Origin: Fragum whitleyi
Lineage: Eukaryota; Mollusca; Bivalvia; Cardiida; Cardiidae
NCBI GenBank assembly: GCA_948146395.1
Contig: OX411552.1
Location: 1,040,001 to 1,104,000 of the forward strand
DNA length: 64,000 nt
Direction: 5' to 3'
Shown here: piece after piece, positions 41,508 through 53,430 of the stretch
Position numbering within the stretch: the stretch's first letter is position 1
How the letters are laid out: each line of letters starts with the position of its first letter
Notes under the pieces: model-generated
What the model was told of the DNA's origin: nothing
Seen by the model: the letters and a program-made list of their open reading frames with translations, nothing else
The model's database searches: none
Program-made: the position numbers and the translations under genes

Positions 41508-42720
41508 TAGTCCGTGGGCCAGGAGGGGTCACCGTGCACCCCCTAAGGGCTCTCTGAGAGTGGTATAGAAATGTTCATAGCACCTCCCTGAGTGAGAATC
41601 AAGATGTTAACAGGTGATAATTTGGGTCCCGACTGCCATTCCGAGTGGTTTTCTAGATGGCAGCCAAGAATAAATTCATTTTACCTTTGGTACACTATAA
41701 AGGGATTTTTTTCATTTTAAATATTTTTGAGAGTCTTAAACATGCATATTTTGCGTTCTGGTAAAACGCATTATTACTAAAAATGACTTTGAGGATCCCA
41801 ACTTCCAAAATGGGAGATGGCAGCCAGTTCTAGATAAGAATTTTGCTATTTTTTTCGATGAATGCCATAAGATAAAAGTGTTCACCAAGTACTACACCAT
41901 AGATCATATTGAAAAGTGCTATGATATTGTTGATATGACCTTCCCGAGTTCAAATCAAGTTGTAAACAGTCAATATTTCGCATCCTGACTGCCTTTCTCG
42001 GTGTTTTTCTAAATGGCAGCCACTAAAAATACAAGTTAATCAGGAGACACTGTACGGATATCACTTGATTATTAATCATATTTAAGGACCAATGCATGTA
42101 TATTTTACGTTCTTGGAACAATATCTATTAGTTAGAGATAATTTGGATATCCAAACATCCTTTATTAGAGATGGCAGCCAGTTTAATATAGAAATGTTGC
42201 TATTTTCTGTTGCATTCTATGTAGGATTAAGGGTCGCCATGTACTTTGCCAAAATCCTCTCTAATTGTGCCAGGAAATTGCTAATGCAATCTCCCCAAGG
42301 TTGAATCAAGTTGTTTCAAGTCGATATTGTGGGCCCCAACAGCGTTTTGGAGGGTCTAAATGGCAGCAAATGCAAAAACAAGTAAATAAATTGGAACAAC
42401 TAGTATACGAGCAACCTTCAGTTTTTGTCTTGAAGGACCAAAATCATATATATTTGGTGTTCTAGCTACAAACTGAAAAAAATTTAGTCTATTTTGAAGA
42501 TCAATCATCCTGAATGGTAGATGGCAGCTAAGCTTGAATATGTAATTTGCCAATTTCTGCTGCAGATCATAAGACAAGAGGAGATGAACCATCCTATAAA
42601 AAACTTTCTGAGAGTGTAAAGAAATATTTAACCGACCTCACTGAGTGAGAAACAAAAAGCTTTTAATCAACATTTTGTGTTCCGACTGCCTTTACGAGCA
42701 TTCTCTAGATGGCGGCCAAG
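41508..42720. repeat. Left arm of the foldback element (ATGGCAGCC units)
   Basis: Degenerate tandem units of about 300-400 bp, each with an ATGGCAGCC/ATGGCGGCC block near 41650, 41815, 42010, 42170, 42360, 42520 and 42710. They are followed by related phrases such as gaccttcccgagttcaaatc and catcctttattagagatgg. The units pair in reverse order with the right arm. Confidence 0.85.
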
Positions 42721-45089
42721 AATATGCTTGAATAACATTAGAGTCCCTATGTAAAAATTACTTCACATTTAATCTTATTTTAAGGACCAGACACCTATAT
42801 TTAGCGTTTTAGCTACTGTTCTATCAGTAAATATCGAAATTGAAATCCATAATACTGAATTTTAAACATGAATTTCATTTGGGGGGACATCTGAAAAAGA
42901 TTTATCAAATTAATTGTTCACAAGACCCTTCGAGATAGAATGAATCATGTATTAATATTAATATTCGTTATCTTTGGTTTCACCTGCTAGTAAACGTTTT
43001 AAAACTTTACGGGAAAATATTTCATTTTTGAAATTTTCTTTTCTTTGTTATCTAAGGCTTATTTGATATTTCCGAAATTCTAAAAGCGAGATGGCAGCCA
43101 GATATTAATACTAATATTCCATATCTATTTAGTCTGATGTAGGAATACTTCAAATAGCGACCGAAACTGTCCAACAAATTAAATAAATGTAAAAGAATCA
43201 GACACAAATCTGCCAATTTTGCTTATTTAAATATCTTAAACTTTCTAAAATCTTTTTAATACATATTCCCTTTGGAGGGCTATGCAGTGGTAATCTTTAC
43301 GTAGCTGATACATTTAGAAATTGATATATGAATTTGTTAAGGACCGTTTACCTAACATTGATTTATCTATTTTTTTAAAAAACTTGGCCGTAATTTGACC
43401 ATATGGAAGTTTACCTATATCGAATGATTCCGAAATATAACTTTATTATTATATGGAAATGTAAATCTGGATTTATTTGTTTTGAATATAAACGCTATTC
43501 CTGTTTGAAAAAATAGACGCCTTATTAAAACATTCATAGAACGAATTGCTACTTTTTTGTGACACAGCATTACTAGGACATAAAAGAAACGCTGGGTAAC
43601 CTATAATGATTGTTTTAAGGATAAATTGTATTATTGGATTATTATATTCATTTTTGTATGAAATCTCATCTGATTATATGAAAAAATACCCCCTTTTAAC
43701 GATGACCCTTCTTGTTTTGCAGAACACGGCCGATCAAATCAGTATCTTGTATGTCCTCCATGCGCAGCTGTGGCAGCCCCGATTCGTCTATGTTGCATAT
43801 TTTAAGTATCCCCGTGTTTCTTTTTTGTCCTAGTATATATGAACAAACGTTGAATATCTGCTCATATTCATATCATGAAGTATACTTCGAATGGGTTATC
43901 AAAAACCACCCTTAAAGACAGTGACTATATAGCATGGACAATTATTTGCTATGATTGTCCCATGATCAGGAAGATTCTGTGAAACCTTCTTACAAATCCA
44001 TCAATGGTTTGATAAAATCCATACATTGATGTAGAAGGAGTAACGTTTACAAGGCAAATGATAATAATGCAGCTTTTTTCGTGCTTTGGAATGATGTCAT
44101 CTAACGGAGTTGATAAGAACACAAAGTCACATGATGAGGAACATTCTGTGAAAGCTTCATGCAAATCTATCCCTTAATGCAAGACAAATGTGTTGACAAG
44201 AAATTTTACATCAAGTCCCTTTTTCCGTTACTCGGCATTATATCAGCAATCATCAACAAAAAGAGTTTTGTCATCTTCTGTGAAAGTTTCATGAAAATAT
44301 GTGTATAAATGAAGGAAATGTTTTGCGGTCAAAAAAATATTGTGTACTTGACACTTGGTCTAGTCAAAACCATTCTCAATCATTTACGCAGCGTTTCTTT
44401 CATGGTATTTTTGAAATACTAACTCAAAATGCCCGAAAATAATGCAAACAGCATTCAATCGACGAAAACCATTCCGAAATCATTCCAAAGTTTGCAATCA
44501 TTCAATAAATCCATTAGCTGGAGTCGATTTGGAAGCTTCTGATTGGTCCTTGAAGACATACATATCTTTTAATGGAACAATACGTCATTATATTGTATAA
44601 TTATGCTCAAGTTCGATAAAAATCAAATTATTCAAATCATTCAAGTCGCTTATGCTACTAACCCTTGTCATTTTTACGATGTTCTTAATCGAAACAAGAA
44701 ATTAACTATCCTATGTATATATACACGGACTGACAGATGGAGAAAATGATACTGATATGCATCCGTCTTCGAAAACATTTTCACATTAAGATGTTTTTTA
44801 CAGAAATAAGATGAATTCAAAATAAGACCTGACTGCCATGTCATATTTCAAATTTCATTTTATCATATATTTTCTCGGAGACCATTTAAAACTACCCTAA
44901 TCCTTCTGGTGAAACAAAAGAGACAGAATTTTGATATCAGGGGTATATGATGAACAACTTGATACACCCCCCTTCCGCAGGAATGACATGCCCAACCAAC
45001 TAGTTTCAGAGACTATAACAGTAAAATTGGGTGATTTGATCCAATGTTTGCAAAGGTATTCTTATGTAATCTATATTTTGTCTAGGCTA
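42721..45089. other. Central region of the foldback element
   Basis: About 2.4 kb of AT-rich DNA without an open frame longer than about 90 codons, apart from the short stretch at 43700-43885. No coding signature of a transposase or reverse transcriptase is visible. Confidence 0.6.
43700..43885 (-). other. Short open stretch inside the foldback element, unidentified
   Basis: The minus strand is open for about 58 codons, including ICNIDESGLPQLRMEDIQDT and ending NKKGHR at a TAA. It is more GC- and CpG-rich than the DNA around it. It could be a transposase remnant or a captured host exon. A + strand frame through the same DNA is also open (preceded by CTTGTTTTGCAG), so the strand is uncertain. 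I recognise no family. Confidence 0.25.
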
Positions 45090-46286
45090 CCATCTAGAAA
45101 AACGTCCGGAAAGGCAGTCGGAACACCAAAAATATCGATTGATACTTTTTTCTCACTGAGTAATATAAGTTCACTTTTCCTTTGTCCTATATGAGATGGC
45201 TTTTATGATGATGATGGACTGTAAAAAAAAATCAGGCAAATTTCTCATTTAAAACTGGCTGCCATCTACCATTCAGGATGTTTGATCTTCAAAAGACATT
45301 AGTTATTTCAACATAGAGCAAGAACATTAAATATTTATGTTTTTGGTCATTAGAGATTATTAAAAAACAAAGATTGCTCATATACAAGTTGTTCCAATTT
45401 ATTTACTTGTATTTGCGTTGGCTGCCATTTAGAAAAACACCCCAAAAAGGCCGTCGGGACAGAAAAAATCTACTGTAAATAACTTAATTCAACCTTCGGA
45501 ATGTTGAATTAACAATTTCGTGGTACAATCAGAGAGGATTGTTCAGCAAAGTAGATGGTGACCCCTTTCCTTTCACACATTGCAACAAAAATAACAAAAT
45601 TCCTATTATAAACTGGCTGCCATCTCTAATAGAGGATGTTTGGGTATCCAAATTAACACCAACTCATAGATTTTGTACCAAAAACGAAAAATATACACGT
45701 TTTGGTCTTTAAACATGATTGAAAATTGAGTGATATCCGTATAGTGTCACCTGGTTAATTTGTATTTGAAGTGGCTGCCATGTAGAAAAACATGAGATAG
45801 GCAGTCAGGACTAAAAATATCGACTGTTAACAACTTGATTTGAACTCGGGAAGGTCATATCAACAATATCATAGCACTTTTCAATATGATCTATGGTGTA
45901 GTACTTGGTGAACACTTTTATCTTATGGCATTCATCGAAAAAAATAGCAAAATTCTTATCTAGAACTGGCTGCCATCTCCCATTTTGGAAGTTGGGATCC
46001 TCAAAGTCATTTTTAGTAATAATGCGTTTTACCAGAACGCAAAATATGCATGTTTAAGACTCTCAAAAATATTTAAAATGAAAAAAATCCCTCTATAGTG
46101 TACCAAAGGTAAAATGAATTTATTCTTGGCTGCCATCTAGAAAACCACTCGGAATGGCAGTCGGGACCCAAATTATCACCTGTTAACATCTTGATTCTCA
46201 CTCAGGGAGGTGCTATGAACATTTCTATGACACTCTCGGAGAGCCCTTAGGGGGGTGCACGGTGACCCCTCCTGGCCCACGGACTA
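45090..46286. repeat. Right arm of the foldback element (GGCTGCCAT units)
   Basis: Reverse complement of the left arm. Blocks ggctgccatctagaaaacca (near 46130), ggctgccatctcccattttg (near 45970) and ggctgccatctctaatagag (near 45620) match left-arm counterparts. The outermost ~300 bp pair almost without gaps; inner units are more diverged. Confidence 0.85.
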
Positions 46287-46519
46287 TTATCATACCAAAC
46301 CCGGAATATTCCTGCTTTGACAGGAGGTAGTATGAACAAACATCAGCCTGCCCATATGTGCAGTCTGATCTTAGTCCATACAACCTGATTTTCCTTTCTA
46401 AACCAGAAAAGTTTCAGAAATTATATTTTCAAAATCACAATAAGGAAATACAGATCTTTCAGCACTTTGACTTTTACATATTTATGCTAAGGTTTTTCAT
46501 TCAGCGTGACAAGGGTTAA

Positions 46520-48185
46520 ATGAGACTTTTAAAGGAATTATTTGGGGGTATGTTGTTTTTTTATTTTCTATGAATGTGCAAGATCAATTTTAGGTAACAG
46601 TACATGAGAAGGTATCTTTACTAAGTCACAACTCGTCCATCGAAATTCTGAATTGCCTGTCTGTCTGTCTGTCTGTTGGTCTGTTCATTAGTGTTCAGGC
46701 TGATAAATGTCGTCATTTCATACATGTGTATAATTATAAGCACTCATGAACATGCTTATCTAATTTTAAAGTTGAATCTACTTTTTCGGACTAGTTTGAA
46801 ATCAAATTATAACTATATTAAGCCAATGGAACATGCCAGAACAATTTCTTCTTGTCAGAAATATTCTCTCAAAATCAGCCTTATGACATAAAGAGATTTT
46901 GAAAGGAAATTCAATTATTAATGAGTTTTCCCCAATGTTCCTTTTTACGGCAATAATTGAATAATTTCTGCTCATTATCCATTGATTTTTAATTGTCAAC
47001 AGCAAATAATTATGAAATCAATCCTTGTCATGCAAAATGGAAATCTCAGTAAAAAAAATATCAAAATCAAATTTTTGTTGAAAGCACTAAAAAACTAATT
47101 GCAAGTCACATTTTCTTTTGAAATTATTACTTTTAGACTATTTGGCTGAAAAGGGAAAATACTTGGTATATAGACTAAGATCAGACTGCACATATGTGCA
47201 GCCTGATCTTAGTCAATACCTCCTGTCTGATCATTCTAAATTCAGCATGGCATACTATGGCTCAATGGATAGTTTACAAAAACAAGTTGCTGTTGTTAAA
47301 ATACACCCATGACCACTTGAATATTCCTCTTTTTCTAGTCTGGAATCTGATGACAAACTGTTACAATTAATTGTGACAGAAATTCACCATGTCACTCTTA
47401 TTTTAACTGCAACAGTAAAACAAGAGTTGGCTGTGTTTGGCTAAAAATGAAGGAGCAATTCTGTAAATAGCCCCAGAAAAGAGCGAGACTGTCGCAATGC
47501 GGACTAATACCCCCTACAAGTGCTTGTCGATAATGAAAAGCCGTTTTCCATCAAAGGGCCATAACTCTGTCAAAAGTCAATAGATTGTAACCAAAATAGC
47601 ACTTGCACATCTCAGGTTGATACTGATCACACCTGTAAAGTTTCAAAGAAATCCCCTTGTTAGTTGCTGACAAATGGAGCAGACAAAAAAAAAGCTACAG
47701 ACGGATAGGCGGACGGACCAACCAATGGACGGATCGACAAGCTGAAGCCCCAACATAGATTTGGGGGTATAAAAACCTTAACCTTTAAATCTATATGACA
47801 CTTGATGAAAAGAGCAAAATTTATTTTCAGTCCGACAAAGGTAACTTTTTATGTACTTACATAGTTTCAAGTTAGTTTTTCCATGTCAATTAAGAACATT
47901 TCAAGTAAGCGAACATAAAATGTATGTTTTATGATTTCAAAACAAAAACAAATGACCTTGGCCTTGGTCTTGATGACCCAAAAAGTACTGTGGTGAACCA
48001 GTGGATATTAATATTGACGTTAAATATAGTTTGATAGCTCTAAATCATTAATAAGACAGAAACAGTATTTGATCAAAGCTTTAACGTAAATTTGACCTTG
48101 CATGTGACACAAACCATTTTGGAACTCAATAAAATAAATATTCAAAAGAGATCAATTCCAGAGTAGGTCAACCAGAGGTCACATT
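46520..48185. other. Mostly unassigned region around a P3 element
   Basis: Contains a TCTG repeat (46656-46676), a hairpin of the TTAA-MITE family at 47165-47225 and the P3 element at 47487. The remaining DNA is AT-rich without recognisable coding sequence. Confidence 0.45.
47487..47774 (+). mobile_element. Interspersed element, family P3, single core
   Basis: Head agactgtcgcaatgcggact aataccccct, a core shared with 5347 (ccatcaaagggccataactc), acggataggcggacggacca, and the tail catagatttgggggtataa. A related tail occurs at 56980-57130. Confidence 0.78.
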
Positions 48186-48189
48186 TCAA

Positions 48190-48772
48190 ACAATAGCTGT
48201 GGGATGTCGGACAGCAAAGCTCGACTATTCCTAGTGCTGGATAGTAGCATCAAATCAATATCAACATTGGAAAATTCAATTAAATGAAAGTTGAGAGTAA
48301 TGAATCATTGTCTAGAGGATGATATTATGGTCACAAAAGCATGTACAAAGTTTCAAAGCAAATAGCTTAAGTAGAAACAAAGATAAAACAAATATACATC
48401 AATTGTACATAAAAACTTTGGCAAGGATTTCTAAGTATGAAAAAGGGTTAAAATTCCACTGAATTCAATATCAGAGTAATTAATCTTTGTCTTGAGGCTG
48501 ATATCATGGTCACAGAAGCATGTGCAAAGTTTCCAAGCATTATCTAAAGTAGAAATAGAGATATAACTGATATACAACAGTTGCATGTAAATACTTAAAC
48601 AGGAATTTCTAAGTCAAAAATGGGTTAAAATTCTACTAAATTAAATATCAGAGTATTGAATCTTTGTCTACAGGCTGATTTTACGGTCAAAGAAGATTGT
48701 GCAAAATTACAAAGCAATACCTTAAGTAGAAACAGAGATTTTAAACACTTGCGAACTTACGAATAGTCAAGC
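48190..48772 (+). mobile_element. Interspersed element, family P8 (aagctcgact head)
   Basis: Head ggacagcaaagctcgactat tcctagtgctgga. Three to four ~165-bp units are built on agtaattaatctttgtcttg and acaaagtttcaaagcaa. The end reads cgaatagtcaagct. A relative lies at 30290-30720 and a single unit at 4650-4860. Confidence 0.7.
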
Positions 48773-48848
48773 TATTTTTTTTTTTTTATATTAGGATAAA
48801 ATGATCAAAATAAAATATGTCACAGACATAAATGCCCCAACATTGTCA

Positions 48849-49140
48849 GCCCAATTAGCTCAGTTGATAGAGCACCTGATTTCTAAACAATTGATTTTGA
48901 TATTGTTGGATCAGTTTTCGAACTGGCACACTAATAAACCATTTGTTTTTCGGTTGAGACATTAAACCAAGGACCTGTGTGACATTTAAAGACAGCCGAT
49001 CTCAGCAGTAATTTTGTCATATATCCTTGCACTATGCACTAACCCCCATATCAACCAAAACTAACATTTTGGGTGACAGTTGTACTGTTAAGAGGAACAA
49101 CAGTACTGTCCCTATAATTTTAAGTCCAATCATAAAAGTA
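48849..49140 (+). mobile_element. Third tRNA-derived SINE, degenerate
   Basis: The head cccaattagctcagttgata gagcacctgatt is tRNA-like, but the anticodon arm and box B (agttttcgaact) are degraded. The body contains cggttgagacattaaaccaa ggacctgtgtgac, a phrase seen in SINE bodies. Confidence 0.65.
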
Positions 49141-49169
49141 GTTGATATGCTTGGGACCATACCAATTAA

Positions 49170-49412
49170 ATCATTTGGCACTCAGCTGTGACCTTCAACC
49201 TTGGGTGTATCTGGACAAGGTCTTTGCATGACACTCATACTCACCCACAGGAAAAATTGTGCTAGGCTATTTTAAAATTAACCCACAAATGTAGAAGTAT
49301 TCCTGCGGATAAGAATGGGACACACACACATACACACATTCACTCTAGGACATACAAACACGGACAGATTTACATCTATATGCCTTTTGCCATTTGATTT
49401 CAGGGGCAAAAA
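49170..49412 (+). mobile_element. Interspersed element, family P7
   Basis: Shares cagctgtgacctt and gtatctggacaaggtctttg with the copy at 8424. A (CACA)n stretch lies at 49320-49340 and the tail is ttgatttcaggggcaaaa. Confidence 0.7.
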
Positions 49413-49892
49413 AAAACAAATTCCAGTTGAATGAAAATACATTCCAAAATTTTAAGAATTATGCAAGTCTTTTTCTTTCAATTGGGGTTATTTTTATCAA
49501 CACAATCATTTGATTATTCAGAAGAAATTCACCTCAAATTTAAGAAGGAATAAATGCACCCCCCTACCCACCACCACACACACATACATTTTTATAAGAA
49601 AAAATCCTTAGAAAAAAGTTTCTAAATAAAGCCCTTTTTCATAGCCTATCTGAGCAATTATTAGGTTAAATACAGAATGTTTTGTAGGTGGGGACATAAT
49701 TAAGGTGCATGATGTTTCCAGCCCACTTCTATTGCCATTGGTCATTTAATTATGCCTTAATTACCTGATCAAAGCAGGTATAAAGGTGTGGTATTTAATT
49801 GGAACATGAAACATATTTCATGTCTTGTTTAGGAAAACAACCATTTCAAATCCGAACAATTTGAGACCTTTATGTAGAAAAATTGTCATTTT

Positions 49893-49966
49893 GAAGGCTC
49901 AGCATGAAACAGTTGTAACTGCCTATAAATATATAGGCAGTTACATCCATTTCACGCTGAGCGATC
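49893..49966. mobile_element. 74-bp hairpin MITE (family B)
   Basis: gaaggctcagcatgaaacag at the left and tccatttcacgctgagcg at the right, around the centre taactgcctataaatatata. Length and centre match family A but the arm sequence differs, so the two families are sisters. Confidence 0.88.
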
Positions 49967-49994
49967 TAATTGGCAAATGAAATCTAGAATCTAC

Positions 49995-50155
49995 AGTTAA
50001 AGGTAGTGGATCCATAACGTATTGGAAGGCATGAACTTTAACAATATAAACCAAAGTTTCCTAATGATTTTATTAGGAAACCTTTATCAGAATTGCGAAA
50101 GATCATGAGCTCTGAAAATTTGCAGAACTATTAAGGCACCACTACCCTAAGCTCC
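49995..50155. mobile_element. MITE copy of the GGTAGT family
   Basis: Starts agttaaaggtagtgg and ends caccactaccctaagc. The internal hairpin pairs gtttcctaatg with attaggaaac, and the gcgaaagatcatgagctc block matches the other copies. Confidence 0.75.
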
Positions 50156-50340
50156 TTATTTAACACCCCTCTCATCTAAAATATGAGAAAATATAGTTGA
50201 AAAGGGAAATTTTGCTTATAAACAGCATTTTATCCTTTTCCCAAGATATTTTCTTCCACAAAGGATATGATATTTCAAAATTCACACACTTTTCATTGTC
50301 ACTTGCATCCATTTTTACTTTGACAAGTCTAAAATGTTAA

Positions 50341-51990
50341 AACAAGAGCACTGCATACAAGTACCATACTCTGCTGTAAAGGATAGATGATGAAACGCCA
50401 AAGTGTAAAAGGGACAACAATTGGTACAAAAATGCACAAAAGTTATCCCTCTTGATAGTAGATAAGTAGGTCTTCTTTGTTGGTGAACATACTCATACAT
50501 TCAAAGTTTCAAAGGAATGCCTTAAGTAATATCAGCCTTATCACTGATAACCACCATACCATTCTACAAGGCTACAAAGGCTATCGCAATTCATCTTGTT
50601 TCTACAAAAATAGTCAATCTCAAACTAGATAGTTGGCACAGGACAACTGCTGTTGAGCAGCAAAAATTTGACTATAGCTCTGAATAAGTTTAATTTTAAC
50701 CCCAGACAAGCTAAATTTTAAACTTTGACCTTGACCTGTGACCTTTAAACTATCTGAATTCTTTTTCAAAAAGCACATCTTCTCATGATGAACAAGGTGC
50801 CAAATTGTCACAAGATACGCCCGTCACACTGCTTAGTATTAACTGGGGGTTTGAATAGAACTGAGGTTATTTTGAATGAATATTTTTTGCACCCATGTAG
50901 TTTCATTATCCTAGCTATTATACTTTTACAGATATACTCCGGACAAGATTCAAGTCTGAAAAACGACAAAGGGCAATAACTCAAAAAATAGGCCAGGTAG
51001 AATTATGGTTATTGTACACTGCACTACCCCTTGGTTAGATCTATACACCCATGCAGTTTCATGATCCTAGCTATTATACTTGTAGAGATATACTCCGGAC
51101 AAGATTCAAGTCTGAAAAACAACAAAGGGCAATAACTCAAAAAATAGGCCAGGTAGAGTTATGGTTTTTGTGCACTGCACCTCCCCTTGGTGAGATCTAT
51201 ACACCCATGACGTTTCATGATTCTAGCTATAATACTTTTACAGATATACTCCGGACAAGATTCAATTCTGAAAAACAACAAAGGGCAATAACTCAAAAAA
51301 TAGGCCAGGTAGAGTTATGGTTCTTGTGCACTGCACTCCCCATTGGTGAGATCTATGCACCCATGAAGTTTCATGATCCTAGCTTTTATACTTTAAGAGA
51401 TATACTCCGGACAATATTCTAGTATGAAAAACAACAAAGGGCAATAACTCAAAAAATAGGCCAGGTAGAGTTATGGTTCTTGTGCACTGCACTCCCCCTT
51501 GGTGAGATCTATACACCCATGAAGTTTCATGATCCTAGCTATTATACTTTAAGAGATATACTCCGGACAAGATTCTAGTATGAAAAACAACAAAGGGCAA
51601 TAACTCAAAAAATAGGCCAGGTAGAGTTATGGTTCTTGTGCACTGCACTCCCCCTTGGTGAGGTCTATACACCCATGAAGTTTCATGATCCTAGCTATAA
51701 TACTTTAAGAGATATACTCCGGACAAGATTCAAGTCTGAAAAACAACAAAGGGCAATAACTCAAAAAATAGGCCAGGTAGAGTTATGGTTCTTGTGCACT
51801 GCACTCCGCAATGATGAGAAGAATATAATTGCCAAGTTTGAAGTCAATCGGACTTCAAGTGACAGAGTTATGCTCCGGACAAAGAAGTGGACGCTGCCGG
51901 ACGCCCGGACGCCCGGACGCCCGGCCAACCGGACGCCGGACGCCACGGGTGATCCCATAATACGTCCCGTCTTCGACGGGCGGATAAAAA
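50341..51990 (+). mobile_element. Interspersed element, family P5, with six 155-bp units
   Basis: Head aacaagagcactgcatacaa. About six units of ~155 bp contain caaagggcaataactcaaaa and cactgcactcccccttggtg. A (GGACGCCC)n block and the tail cccgtcttcgacgggcggat aaaa follow. The core matches that of P4 at 17529 although head and tail differ. The two longest open frames of the window (123 and 133 codons, 51051-52037) arise from these units. Confidence 0.85.
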
Positions 51991-52239
51991 GTCATGCCAA
52001 GTTTCTTTTAAAAGTCTTCCATAAATGTAGGAGCTAAATTTTTATTGTTTGATCTTGAACTCTAACCTTAACCTCAGACTTCAGAAGCAATCTGAAAATT
52101 TATTTCAATTTGTACATCTTCTCATGTTTGAGAATATTTTGCCAAGTTATTTTGAAATCCAACCATGATGTGGGAGCAATTGTCCAGACAAAATCAGATG
52201 GACTGACAGATGGACGCAAGTATATACTTTTAGGCCATC

Positions 52240-53100
52240 AAACCAGACAAGAATTATTACAAGTTCATCTCTTGACCCATTACCACTCATCACCTATATT
52301 TCTATTTGCTAGAATTATATAAAGGGAACAATCCATCTACTTGTGACAAAAACCTTGTAACCAAAGCTTTATTCAAATAAGGGCTTGCAGTACAAGGCTT
52401 TGGATGCTCACCAACCAATTAAACAGTTTCCTAAACTTGTCATTTCATTTAGAGGCCTTTAAACATCTTCAATGAAAGAGCATCAAAAGCAATGGAGCTT
52501 GAATACAGTTTTTGTCAATTAATTTCGGGTCTAAAATTTCTGCAACCTTTATTATCGAAGTCACCAGGGTTTCAAAACTCAATCATAAAAATCCCTAGAA
52601 ATGCTTAAAGGTCAAAATTTGCATCCTGTTTGGGAAGAATATTTGTCAGACTCAAAAAGGCAAGAAAATCAAGTCTCTAAAATTACAGTTTTCCTTCACA
52701 AAATCAAAGAAAATTGCCTCTTGAAGTTTTGTACACATGTTCAATTTTCTGTCAATTTAGCTTTCATTGCCTAAAACCTTAATTTGTTTTGAAAAAAAGG
52801 TATCTCTAGGATTTCATCACTTGAAACAGAAACCTTATAATCATGCCCCCCATCCCTTCGAAGAAGATTGGGTATATCACTTTGTACTTATCGGTTGGTT
52901 GGTTGGTTCATTCGATCTGTACACAGATCATTTTAGTGCAGAGCATTATCTCAAAAAGTATACAATTAAGAATCATGGAACTTCACAGGTGGAAAGATCT
53001 CATTGAGGAGAAGTTTAGACTTAAATGTTTTACAAATATCTCTTGTTATTTATCAAATTCTAAACCATTGAAGTCTTTTCAGCATTTCCAATTTGACCTC
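52240..53100. other. Unassigned region
   Basis: No family member or exon is recognised. Open frames at 52767-53136 overlap each other in two frames and lack supporting signals. Confidence 0.45.
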
Positions 53101-53430
53101 AGGGTTCTAAGGGACCCAGGTTTTGTACATCTGTAACACAAAAATAAGTAGCCAGGACCCTCAAAACTATGTGATGTGAGCCCCAAAGACTCTTGGGATC
53201 AATTTCAGAAAATAATTCAAAACTGCTTTAAACGGTCTTCAATTCTTTACTGAATTTTGAGCCCCAAATATTAATACACTTCTATAATCAATCTTTACCT
53301 TTAACCAGGAAATATCTCTAAATCTACAAGATTATAACCTGAAAGAAATAGTCTATACCTAAAGCAGGGACTATCAGAATTTAAGAAAGGACCCTAAAGA
53401 TCCCAATGAATGATTTCTTTGGACCCTTTT

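Larger units (their letters stand above)
41508..46286. mobile_element. 4.8-kb foldback-type DNA element with long inverted arms, TTA target duplication
   Basis: The left end reads TAGTCCGTGGGCCAGGAGGG and the right end is its reverse complement, continuing nearly perfectly for several hundred bases. Arms of roughly 1.2 kb (41508-~42720 and ~45090-46286) consist of degenerate tandem units each holding ATGGCAGCC (or GGCTGCCAT on the right). TTA flanks both ends (41505-41507 and 46287-46289). The flanks join into a diverged copy of a TTAA-flanked MITE, which shows the pre-insertion site. A 3-bp TWA-type duplication is known for PIF/Harbinger transposons; foldback arms of internal repeats are unusual there. 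No transposase with a recognisable catalytic motif is visible in the 2.4-kb centre, so it is probably non-autonomous. Confidence 0.9.
41498..46519. mobile_element. TTAA-flanked MITE interrupted by the foldback element
   Basis: The left 10 bp (ttgaccctta) precede the foldback element and the rest (46287-46519) follows it. Joined, they match other family members at 36788 and 58282: ends near cccttgtcatgctgaa, an internal cggaatattcctgctttg block and a right end gcgtgacaagggttaa. The TTAA border and CCC start resemble piggyBac-type elements; that family assignment is inference. Confidence 0.8.

Noticed and set aside
43606..43915. Two overlapping + strand open frames of 67-75 codons as transposase
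   Set aside because: They overlap in different frames, are rich in residues typical of AT-rich random sequence and show no catalytic motif.
51051..52037. Longest open frames of the window (123 and 133 codons) as genes
   Set aside because: They run through ~155-bp tandem units of a P5 element and repeat the same peptide; the frame is open because the unit lacks stops in it.
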